Made by a program: the position numbers and the translations under genes. This document shows positions 52,587-60,485 of a stretch of DNA of 64,000 nt, one piece after another; the first letter of the stretch is position 1; every line of letters begins with the position of its first letter. Under the pieces are notes generated by a model. It saw only the letters and a program-made list of their open reading frames with translations, ran no database searches and was not told the DNA's origin. The stretch covers positions 1,798,001 through 1,862,000 of the forward strand of contig OZ244625.1 of NCBI GenBank assembly GCA_965218555.1, in the 5' to 3' direction. This DNA comes from JAPPLB01 sp965218555. Its GTDB lineage: Bacteria; Acidobacteriota; Terriglobia; Bryobacterales; UBA6623.

Positions 52587-53639
52587 ATGATACCCCGGCC
52601 GCTCAGCGAGCAGTTCCTCGCCAAACCGAAAGCCGAGCTTCACCTGCATCTGCGGGGCGCCATGCCGGCCGCCTTCTTCGCGGAACTCGTCGCCAAGCAC
52701 CCCCCCCAAAAAGCCCTCGCCGATGCTCCGGATAACCATCTCGCCCTGTTCCGCTCCTCTCCCCACCTCAAACACCTCGCACAAGGCTTGCTCTCCCCCC
52801 CCGAAGCTGCCGATGCCCTCTTTCGCTTCCAGACTTTCCACGAGTTCCTCGCAAGCTACCTGCTCACGAGCTACTTCTTTCGAGACATCGAAGACTTCCG
52901 GCGCCTCATCATCGCCGTACGCGACACCCTCGCCGCCCAAAACATCGTCTACGCCGAAGTCACCGTATCGCTCATTGAGTACGTCTGGCGCGGACTCAAG
53001 CTGCCCGAAATAATCGAAGTGATGGACCAAACCGCTTCCGAGGGCAAAGTCCGGCTCCGCTGGATCGTCGATCTCGTGCGCGACGTCGGCCCGGAAGCCG
53101 CGCTCGACTTGTTGAAAGACTGCCTTGCCCGCAAACCGGCAAGCGTTTGCGGCATCACGATCGGCGGCTCCGAGCACAAGGTTCCGGCCCGAGAGTTCGC
53201 CGAGCACTACCGGTTCGCACGCGAGCACGGTCTCGGCCTCACGGTGCACGCCGGCGAAGTCATGGGTCCTGAAAGCGTGTGGGACGCGGTCCGCTCACTC
53301 GGGGTGAACCGTATCGGACACGGTGTACGCTCTATCGAGGATCCGCGCCTGGCCGAGCATCTTGCCGAGAACCGGATCCCGCTCGAAATCTGCCCGACCA
53401 GCAATCTCAAAACAGGGGTCTATCCATCCTACGCCGAACATCCGGTCCGGAAGCTGTACGAAGCGGGCATCCCCATCTCGATCAACACCGACGATCCGTC
53501 GTTCTTCGTCTGCACCCTCAACGACGAGTTCCAGCATCTGACCGACCTCGGATTCACCGAACTCGAGCTCGATCAACTCGCCGGCAACGGTTTTCGCCAA
53601 GCGTTCTCAGCACCAGAGATTACGGGTTCCCGCCCGTAA
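52587..53639 (+). CDS. Adenosine deaminase-family protein
   Basis: A 350-residue zinc amidohydrolase. The motifs are KAELHLHLRGAMP (first two His), LTVHAGEVMGPESVW (catalytic Glu), RIGHGVRSIEDP (His), LEICPTSNLKTGVYP and SINTDDPSFF (Asp pair). In true adenosine deaminases the first motif reads H-x-H-L-D/E-G, but here the acid is Arg (HLHLRGA), so the substrate may differ (for example adenine, a modified nucleoside or aminofutalosine). The convergent ThDP gene overlaps its 3' end by 20 bp. Confidence 0.88.
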   Translation: MIPRPLSEQFLAKPKAELHLHLRGAMPAAFFAELVAKHPPQKALADAPDNHLALFRSSPHLKHLAQGLLSPPEAADALFRFQTFHEFLASYLLTSYFFRDIEDFRRLIIAVRDTLAAQNIVYAEVTVSLIEYVWRGLKLPEIIEVMDQTASEGKVRLRWIVDLVRDVGPEAALDLLKDCLARKPASVCGITIGGSEHKVPAREFAEHYRFAREHGLGLTVHAGEVMGPESVWDAVRSLGVNRIGHGVRSIEDPRLAEHLAENRIPLEICPTSNLKTGVYPSYAEHPVRKLYEAGIPISINTDDPSFFVCTLNDEFQHLTDLGFTELELDQLAGNGFRQAFSAPEITGSRP

Positions 53640-55176
53640 TCCGGGCATGAATCACCGTCACGCCCGAGTCCGCCAGACCACCCTGCAACGCCTGCTCCAA
53701 CTCCGCATCGCTCTTCGCCCGCACCCCGCGCGCTCCCAACGATTCCGCCAACCCGGCAAAATCGATCGGGCCCAGCTTACTCGTAATCGCCTCGCCGAAC
53801 TGCTGCAGGTGGCCTTGCTCGGTGATCCCCCAAGCTTCATCGTCCGCAACGATTGCCACAAACCCCAATCCCTGACGCGCTGCGCACTCCAGTTCCGCAA
53901 CCGTAAACGTAAATGCTCCATCGCCCGACACCAGCACCAGCGGCCGGTCCGGAAAGGTAGCCCGAGCCCCCATGGCGCCGCCGAGCCCCCATCCGACGAC
54001 GCCGCTGCGCCCGCATGTAAGCCAATGCCCCGGATAGCGGTCCGGCAGCAACTGATGGAACCACTGCCCGATGCTGCCGCCGTCGATCAGCAGCAGCCCA
54101 TCGTCCGGCAGCACCTTTTCCACAGCTCGGACGACATGCAGCACGTGCAACGCACCCCCTGCTTGCTTTTTACCCTTCTTCTTTACGCGCTCCCGATAGA
54201 CCGCGCGGCGCCGTCGGGCCTCGCTGAGCCAGCCCAAGTGATGATTCCCGCCGTTTCTGCGATAGGCCTCGGCAAACTCCCTCCAGCCGCGGTCGATTCG
54301 CACAACCTCCGCGTCGTCCCGAATCGCACCCGTGTGCAGATACCCGACCCGGTAGTCCGGCTCAGCGCCCGCCATCAGGATGCAATCCGCCCCAGGCAGA
54401 ATCACCGGACCGCCCGTCGCCGCGCCCACTACACCGACGAAAGCCTCCAACGGTTCGTCAACCACACCGCGGTCCCAAATCGAAACAGCCAGGGGAACCG
54501 AAAACTCACTGGCGAAAGCGCAAACGGCCTCGCTCTCGCCGCCGTAGTAAAGTCCCGAGCCCGCCACAATCAACGGCTGCTTGGCCCTGCCCAGCGCAGC
54601 CACGGCACGCTCCCATTCCCCGCTCGCCGCTTCCTCGGCTGACGGCTCACGGGTTGCGGGAAGCATGCGACCTTCGGAAACCTCCGTCCGCTGCATGTCC
54701 ATCGGAAACGTGAGATGCACCGGGCCCGGTTTTGCGCCCGATGCGGCACGCCAAGCGTCGTCGAGAACCTGAACCGTGCGGTCCGGACGATCGATCAAAC
54801 GCGCATACCTCGTCGCCGACTGCGCGAGCGCCACTTGATCGATGTCCTGGAAGTGCCCCAACCCCGATGTCCGCAAAGCCGCCGAGCCCGTCAACAGAAG
54901 CATCGGCGCGCCATCGAGAAAAGCATCGACGACGCCCGTCATGGCGTTTGCATGAGCCACCGCGCTCGACACCGCCACCACGCCGGGCCGCTTCGTCAAC
55001 CGTCCGTGAGCTTCGGCCATGTATCCCGCCGACTGCTCGTTGCGTACATCCACGAGCCGTAGCCCGTGCTTTCGGCAGGCCTGATCGAAAGGGTCGAGCC
55101 CGTGTCCGCACAGTGTCGCCACCCACTCGACGCCCCGCTTCTGCAAATCCCGGACAAACCATTCCACCGCTGTCAC
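53620..55176 (-). CDS. Thiamine diphosphate-dependent enzyme (acetolactate synthase-like)
   Basis: A 518-residue enzyme with the three-domain POX/ALS plan. The activating Glu is in VRNEQSAGYMAEAHGR, and the ThDP/Mg motif is LVSGDGAFTFTVAELECAARQGLGFVAIVADDEAWG; the second element is DD in place of the common NN. The FAD or acceptor site of the family is less clear. It could be a 2-keto-acid decarboxylase, an oxalyl-type enzyme or a carboligase. It starts 77 bp from the divergent SDR gene. Confidence 0.88.
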   Translation of the reverse strand: MTAVEWFVRDLQKRGVEWVATLCGHGLDPFDQACRKHGLRLVDVRNEQSAGYMAEAHGRLTKRPGVVAVSSAVAHANAMTGVVDAFLDGAPMLLLTGSAALRTSGLGHFQDIDQVALAQSATRYARLIDRPDRTVQVLDDAWRAASGAKPGPVHLTFPMDMQRTEVSEGRMLPATREPSAEEAASGEWERAVAALGRAKQPLIVAGSGLYYGGESEAVCAFASEFSVPLAVSIWDRGVVDEPLEAFVGVVGAATGGPVILPGADCILMAGAEPDYRVGYLHTGAIRDDAEVVRIDRGWREFAEAYRRNGGNHHLGWLSEARRRRAVYRERVKKKGKKQAGGALHVLHVVRAVEKVLPDDGLLLIDGGSIGQWFHQLLPDRYPGHWLTCGRSGVVGWGLGGAMGARATFPDRPLVLVSGDGAFTFTVAELECAARQGLGFVAIVADDEAWGITEQGHLQQFGEAITSKLGPIDFAGLAESLGARGVRAKSDAELEQALQGGLADSGVTVIHARITGGNP

Positions 55177-55253
55177 GCCGTCCTCCCGGTATCCTTAGCT
55201 TGCAGACAAGATTATCACCGCGCCGGGTTTCCACTCACCGTGGCGCAACCGTC

Positions 55254-56093
55254 ATGAAGCCAGTCCTCATTCTCGGCTGTGGCTACACCGGCTCCGAAGT
55301 AGCCCGACGCCTGCTCGCAGAGGGAACCAGGGTCTACGCAACCACCCGCAATCCCGTCGGCCTCCGCGAAATCGAGACCCTCGGGGCAACGATTCTACGC
55401 CTCGACCTGACCGCAACCCAGGCCGACCCTGAATGGATCAAGCAAGTACCGCCCAAGGTTCGCGTTCTGCTTTCCGTCCCGACGCTCAAGGCCGACGGCA
55501 ACCTGTTCAACCCGACGCCGCGGATCGTCGAGATGATCGGCGATGTCCTCTCCCGTGTCGTCTACCTTTCAACAACCGGCGTCTACGGATCAACCCGCGA
55601 GGTTGACGAAGAAACCTCCGTCGCGCCAGAAACCCGCCGCCAGCGTCTCCGTGTCGAAGCCGAAGAAGCCGTTGCGCAAGGGCTTTGCCCGTCGCTGATT
55701 CTGAGGCCGGCCGCCATCTACGGCCCCGGCCGCGGCGTCCATCGAGCACTCTCGGAAGGCCGCTACAAGCTCGTCGGCCGCGGAGACAAATTCGTCTCGC
55801 GCATCCATCGCGACGATTTCGCACGGCACGCGATCGAGGCGCTGGCCTCCGACGTCACCGGCGCTTACCCCGTTGCCGACGAGGAACCCTGCACGTCGCG
55901 GGTAATCGCTGCGTTCTGCGCCCGCTACCTGAATCTGCCGATGCCGGAATCTGTCACCGCCGACGAGGTCGACGAAACCCGCCGCGCCGATCGCCGCGTC
56001 GACGGCAGCGCCATCCGCGAGAAACTGGGAATCGACCTGTACTACCCGTCGTACCAAGTAGGCATTCCTGCCTCTATTGCCGCCGAGCGATAG
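55254..56093 (+). CDS. NAD(P)-dependent epimerase/dehydratase-like SDR
   Basis: A 279-residue extended SDR from the ATG at 55254. It begins with VLILGCGYTGSEVARRLL (glycine-rich cofactor loop) and has YLSTTGVYGSTREVDEET (the S/T and Y of the active site), LRPAAIYGPGRG and the substrate loop RIHRDDFARH. It resembles YeeZ-like sugar-nucleotide or NAD-binding proteins. The catalytic Lys follows Tyr at the usual spacing only loosely, so activity is unproven. Confidence 0.85.
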   Translation: MKPVLILGCGYTGSEVARRLLAEGTRVYATTRNPVGLREIETLGATILRLDLTATQADPEWIKQVPPKVRVLLSVPTLKADGNLFNPTPRIVEMIGDVLSRVVYLSTTGVYGSTREVDEETSVAPETRRQRLRVEAEEAVAQGLCPSLILRPAAIYGPGRGVHRALSEGRYKLVGRGDKFVSRIHRDDFARHAIEALASDVTGAYPVADEEPCTSRVIAAFCARYLNLPMPESVTADEVDETRRADRRVDGSAIREKLGIDLYYPSYQVGIPASIAAER

Positions 56094-56114
56094 GAGCCGC
56101 CTCCAACACAACTG

Positions 56115-57254
56115 CTATAACGCCGCGATCACCTTGGCGATCAACGCCACGCGATCCGCGATCCGGTCGACATAGATGCACTCGCCGGGAGAATGCGCCC
56201 GCTCGCCGACCGCGCCGATCCCATCCAAGGTCGGCAAACCCAAAGCCGCCGTAAAGTTCCCGTCCGAGCCGCCACCCACTTGCGCCTCGCCCAACTCCAC
56301 CCCCAACTCGCGCGACAGCTTCCGCGCCAAGCGATAGATTCCGAGAATCGCCCGATTCCGCTCCATCGGTGGCCGCCGCAGACTGCCCTCGACGCTCACT
56401 AGCGTCCGCCGATCGAACGGCTTCAAAGAGGCGAACTTTCGCTCCAGCCGCCGCGCATCCGACTTCTTCGGAACACGCACGTCGATCTCGGCGCAGGCCT
56501 CTTCGGCAACCGTATTCGTCGCCGTCCCTCCCCTGATCAGCCCGGGGTTGATGGTGATTCCCTTTTCGAGATCCGTCCAGTTGGCGACACTCTCGATCTG
56601 TCGCGCCAACTCCACAATCGCGCTTGCGCCGGCCGCGAAATCGAGACCCGCGTGCGACGCGATCCCTCGCACGCTGATCCGAAATCCGCCGCCGCCTTTT
56701 CGCGCCGTTTTCACATGCCCCTCGGGCCCCGCGCTCGGTTCGGCAATCAGCGCCGCCACGCTCTTGTTCGCCTCCCGCTCCGTGTAGCGCCGAGAACTCG
56801 GGCTGCCGATCTCCTCGTCCGAGTTCAGTTGCACCACAAAGCGGCGGCGCACCGGGATGCCCAGCTCGCGCAAAGCGCGGGCCGCGAAGACGAAATATGT
56901 CACGCCCGACTTCATGTCGAACACGCCCGGCCCCCACAACCGGCCCTTCTCCCGCTTGAACGGCATGCTCGCGAGCGTCCCGACCGGATACACCGTATCC
57001 AGGTGCCCGATGCCGAACACCTGCGCCTGCTTGCGCCGGCCCGGCAACGGGAACTCCAACCGCAGATGATCGCCGAAGCCCTTCGCTTGATGGCGCTCCA
57101 CTTCCGCTTCGCCCGAGAGCCGATCCGCCACGAATTCGACGGCCCGATTCACCGCCGCCGGGTCGCTCGAAGGCGACTCGATCTTGACGAGTTGCTCGAT
57201 CCAATCAGTGATCTCGGGAACCTTTTCCGTGGTGTATGCAAGCAGGGAATCCAT
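56115..57254 (-). CDS. M20-family metallopeptidase
   Basis: A 379-residue cytosolic peptidase from the ATG at 57254. The metal-site residues are in VFGIGHLDTVYPVG (H-x-D), WGPGVFDMKSGV (Asp), NSDEEIGSPSSRRYTE (two Glu) and IAEPS, with a dimerisation domain (about 180-290) holding GIASHAGLDFAAGASA. Relatives cleave folate-type glutamates, dipeptides or N-acyl amino acids. It converges on the SDR gene. Confidence 0.92.
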   Translation of the reverse strand: MDSLLAYTTEKVPEITDWIEQLVKIESPSSDPAAVNRAVEFVADRLSGEAEVERHQAKGFGDHLRLEFPLPGRRKQAQVFGIGHLDTVYPVGTLASMPFKREKGRLWGPGVFDMKSGVTYFVFAARALRELGIPVRRRFVVQLNSDEEIGSPSSRRYTEREANKSVAALIAEPSAGPEGHVKTARKGGGGFRISVRGIASHAGLDFAAGASAIVELARQIESVANWTDLEKGITINPGLIRGGTATNTVAEEACAEIDVRVPKKSDARRLERKFASLKPFDRRTLVSVEGSLRRPPMERNRAILGIYRLARKLSRELGVELGEAQVGGGSDGNFTAALGLPTLDGIGAVGERAHSPGECIYVDRIADRVALIAKVIAAL

Positions 57255-57371
57255 AGGCTGATCGTTCCATGGTATCGCGCTGAGCCTCTGGTACAATGAT
57301 CCTGCGCTCGCCTTACCCCCCGCCGGGCGAACACGAAACGACCGCCGCCTGCGGCCCGCTGTTTCGCTCCC

Positions 57372-57872
57372 ATGCACGACATCCATCACATCCTTTCGGT
57401 GCTGCCTCACCGCTATCCGTTCCTGCTCGTCGACCGCATCGAAGAGATGCGCGAGGACCGAATTGTCGGCATCAAGAACGTCACCGCCAACGAGCCGTTC
57501 TTCCAGGGCCATTTCCCCGAACTGCCCGTCATGCCAGGCGTCCTCATCATCGAATCGATGGCGCAGGTCGGGGCCGTGCTGCTGTTGACCTACGGGCCGA
57601 AGCGCGGAGAGAACTTCGCTGACAAGGTCGTTCTCTTCTCGGCCATCGAGAAAGCCCGCTTCCGCAAACCCGTTCTACCCGGCGACCAACTCCGGATCGA
57701 GCTCCGGGTCCTCAAGCGCAAGGGTAACGTCTGGAAGGTGAGTGCCCGTGCCCTGGTCGACGACAAACCGGTGGCGGACGCCGTGCTGATGTGTCACGTT
57801 GCGAACAAGACCACCACCACACGACCGACCGACGCGAGTTCCGCCTCCACCGAAGAAGACCAGGTGTCTTAG
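57372..57872 (+). CDS. fabZ: 3-hydroxyacyl-ACP dehydratase
   Basis: A 166-residue hot-dog protein that removes water from 3-hydroxyacyl-ACP in fatty acid synthesis. The catalytic region is NEPFFQGHFPELPVMPGVLIIESMAQVGAVLL with the active-site His and Glu. The first gene of the fabZ-lpxA-lpxI cluster, 11 bp before lpxA, so it feeds acyl chains to lipid A or to phospholipids. The last 20 residues are a non-conserved Thr/Ser-rich tail. Confidence 0.97.
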   Translation: MHDIHHILSVLPHRYPFLLVDRIEEMREDRIVGIKNVTANEPFFQGHFPELPVMPGVLIIESMAQVGAVLLLTYGPKRGENFADKVVLFSAIEKARFRKPVLPGDQLRIELRVLKRKGNVWKVSARALVDDKPVADAVLMCHVANKTTTTRPTDASSASTEEDQVS

Positions 57873-57883
57873 CGGAGCCCGCC

Positions 57884-58660
57884 ATGGCGGTACACCCAAC
57901 GGCAGTCGTCGATCCGGCCGCGCGCGTCCACGAAACGGCAAACATCGGCCCGTTCTGCGTCATCGGCCCTGACGTCGAAATCGGCGCCCGCACCAAGCTC
58001 GTTGCCCACGTTTACGTCGAAGGCCCCATCACCATCGGCGAGGACAACACCTTCTTTCCCTACTCCACCGTCGGCATCGCTCCGCAAGACCTCAAGTATC
58101 ACGGCGAGCGCACCGAAACGCACATCGGTCACCGCAATCTCGTCCGGGAATTCGTCACCATTCACCGCGGCACTGAGGGCGGCGGCGGGCTCACCTCGCT
58201 CGGCGACGACAACCTGCTTCAGGCCTATGCTCACGTCGCCCACGACTGCCATGTCGGCGCCCACGCCATCCTCGCCCACAGCGCCACCCTCGGCGGACAC
58301 GTCACCGTCGAAGACTGGACCGTCGTCGGCGCCCACAGCGGCGTCCATCAGTTCTGCCGCGTCGGCGCGCATTGCTATATCGGCGGCTACAGTGTCATCA
58401 CGCAAGACGTCATGCCGTTCTCTCTGGTCGTCTCCGAGCGCAGTGCCCGCGTCTTCGGCGTCAACAAAGTCGGCCTGGAACGCCGCGGCTTCTCCAAGCA
58501 ATCCATTCAACGGCTTCACAAAGCCTTCCGGCGTCTGACCAAGTCGAATCTGAACACCGATCAGGCTCTCGAGAAGATCTGCGGCGAAGAAGAGATGGAC
58601 GAGTCGCTCCAACAATTGCTCGATTTCATCACCTCGTCCAAACGGGGCGTCATCAAATGA
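57884..58660 (+). CDS. lpxA: UDP-N-acetylglucosamine acyltransferase
   Basis: A 258-residue left-handed beta-helix enzyme, the first step of lipid A synthesis. The hexapeptide repeats start at VHPTAVVDPAARVHETANIGPFCVIG, and the catalytic His is in AYAHVAHDCHVGAHAILAHSATLGGHVTV. The C-terminal acyl-carrier-binding helices are RGFSKQSIQRLHKAFRRL onwards. The stop overlaps the lpxI start as ATGA. Confidence 0.97.
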   Translation: MAVHPTAVVDPAARVHETANIGPFCVIGPDVEIGARTKLVAHVYVEGPITIGEDNTFFPYSTVGIAPQDLKYHGERTETHIGHRNLVREFVTIHRGTEGGGGLTSLGDDNLLQAYAHVAHDCHVGAHAILAHSATLGGHVTVEDWTVVGAHSGVHQFCRVGAHCYIGGYSVITQDVMPFSLVVSERSARVFGVNKVGLERRGFSKQSIQRLHKAFRRLTKSNLNTDQALEKICGEEEMDESLQQLLDFITSSKRGVIK

Positions 58661-59457
58661 AGCTCGGTCTGATCGCCGGAGAAGGGCGGTTCCCGATGCT
58701 GGTCGCTTCCTCGGCGCGTCAGCAAGGACACGAAGTCATCGCCGTCGCGATCAAGGGAGAGGCCGATCCCGAACTCGAAGAACAAGTCAATCGCTGTCAC
58801 TGGGTTTCCCTCGGCGAGCTAACCAAGCTCGTCCGCGCCTTCCAGGACGAAGGAATCACCGAAGCCGTCATGGCTGGCCGCGTCCGTCATGCGCGGATCT
58901 ATTCGTCGATCCGTCCGGACTGGAAACTGCTGAAGCTGCTCACTTCGCTGCCCTGCAAAAACACCGACTCGCTGCTCGGCGCCGTAGCCAGCTTCCTGGA
59001 AGGCGAGGGCATCCACCTGATCGAGTCGACAAGGTTTCTGGAGTCATTCCTCGCGCAAGAGGGTTGCCTGACGTCGCGGCCACCTAGCGATGACGAACGG
59101 GCCGACATCGAATACGGAAGGGAAGTCGCCCGCGCCCTGGTCAGCTTCGACATCGGCCAAACCGTCGCCATCTGCGAACGCGCCTGCGTCGCCGTCGAGG
59201 CCATGGAGGGCACCAACGACGTCATCACTCGCGCCGGCGGCCTCAGCAACGGCCGCCCTCTCACCGTCGTCAAGATGGCAAAATCCAACCAGGACATGCG
59301 CTTCGACGTCCCCGTCATCGGCCTGACGACGTTCCTCAAAATGCGCGAAGCCAATGCCACCGCCCTGGCCGTCGAAGCCGGCAAGACCCTTTTTCTCGAC
59401 ATGGAAGAAGCCCTCCAAACCGCAAATCAGGCCGACATCGCGGTGCTAGGATATTAG
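58657..59457 (+). CDS. lpxI: UDP-2,3-diacylglucosamine pyrophosphatase LpxI
   Basis: A 266-residue DUF1009 protein, the LpxH-independent enzyme that makes lipid X. Conserved segments are LGLIAGEGRFPMLVA, GRVRHARIY, PCKNTDSLLGAVASFLEGEGIHLI, GREVARALVSFDIGQTVAICERACVAVEAMEGTNDVI and PVIGLTTFLKMREANATALAVEAGKTLFLD. This family tends to replace LpxH in alpha- and delta-proteobacteria and relatives. It overlaps lpxA by 4 bp. Confidence 0.95.
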   Translation: MKLGLIAGEGRFPMLVASSARQQGHEVIAVAIKGEADPELEEQVNRCHWVSLGELTKLVRAFQDEGITEAVMAGRVRHARIYSSIRPDWKLLKLLTSLPCKNTDSLLGAVASFLEGEGIHLIESTRFLESFLAQEGCLTSRPPSDDERADIEYGREVARALVSFDIGQTVAICERACVAVEAMEGTNDVITRAGGLSNGRPLTVVKMAKSNQDMRFDVPVIGLTTFLKMREANATALAVEAGKTLFLDMEEALQTANQADIAVLGY

Positions 59458-59507
59458 CCGGCATTTTTTTACCCTCTGAGCGCCTGGAAAAAGCTGACGG
59501 CGCGAGC

Positions 59508-60485
59508 ATGCAGGAAAGCCCCGCCACCGACCCAATCCGAGTCGCCGTCGTCGGCGTCGGCGCCTTTGGCAAGCAGCACGCCCGTGTTTTGAGCAACCTG
59601 CCCGCCGCCCATCTCGTCGCCGTCGCCGACCACGATCTCGACCACGCGCGAACCATCGCCCGCGAATACGGTTGCGTGGCGCTCGGGAACGCCGCCGAAC
59701 TCGCGGGCCGCGTCCAGGCAGCCGTCGTCGCCGTTCCCACGCAGCACCATGCCCCAGTCGGCGTCGAACTCCTCAACGCCGGCATCGATCTGCTTGTCGA
59801 AAAGCCGATTGCGCCGGATCTCGACTCCGCTGACCGGTTGATCCGCGCCGCCGAAGAGAACGGGTGTGTCCTCCAGATCGGTCACCTTGAGAGATTCAAT
59901 CCGATCGTCGAGGCCATAAAAGATGTCGCCGCCCTGCCGCTCTTCTTCGAAATCCACCGCATGAGCATCTTTTCGCCACGCAGCCTCGATGTCGACGTGG
60001 TCCTCGACCTGATGATCCACGACCTCGACATCGTTCTCGACCTGGTCGACAGCCCGCTCGACCGCTTCGAAGCCACCGGCATCCCGATCCTTTCTTCGAA
60101 AGCCGACATCGCCAGTGTCCGATTGATCTTTGCAAACGGTTGTGTGGCAAACCTCACTGCCAGCCGCGTCTCAACCGAGAAGATTCGGAAACTGCGCTTC
60201 TTCCAACCCCGTCAGTACGTATCGATCGATTACACGCGCCAGGAAGGTTACCTCTCCGGCGTCGATGCGGCTTTTCAGTTGACCTACCGGAAGCTCGAAG
60301 CCATGAAGGGCGAGCCTCTGGCGCGCCAGGCCGAAGAGTTCCTCGATTGCATCGCCACCCGCAAACGCCCACGGGTCAGCGGCGAGGACGGCCGGACGGT
60401 TCTCGAAGTGGGACTTAGAATAATAGAGGAAATGGAGCGCCATTCCCGCGTTGTCGCGGCCACAATGGCGACGCCCGACACGTGA
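59508..60485 (+). CDS. Gfo/Idh/MocA-family oxidoreductase
   Basis: A 325-residue NAD(P)-dependent enzyme. The Rossmann loop is VAVVGVGAFGKQHARVL and the active-site Lys is in LLVEKPIAP; the late MIHDLDIVLDLVD segment holds the His. Such genes are often found beside lpxA and lpxI; in Acidithiobacillus and Leptospira the homologue GnnA oxidises UDP-GlcNAc for a 3-amino sugar in lipid A. Here no partner aminotransferase gene is next to it, so that role is only a possibility. Confidence 0.9.
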   Translation: MQESPATDPIRVAVVGVGAFGKQHARVLSNLPAAHLVAVADHDLDHARTIAREYGCVALGNAAELAGRVQAAVVAVPTQHHAPVGVELLNAGIDLLVEKPIAPDLDSADRLIRAAEENGCVLQIGHLERFNPIVEAIKDVAALPLFFEIHRMSIFSPRSLDVDVVLDLMIHDLDIVLDLVDSPLDRFEATGIPILSSKADIASVRLIFANGCVANLTASRVSTEKIRKLRFFQPRQYVSIDYTRQEGYLSGVDAAFQLTYRKLEAMKGEPLARQAEEFLDCIATRKRPRVSGEDGRTVLEVGLRIIEEMERHSRVVAATMATPDT

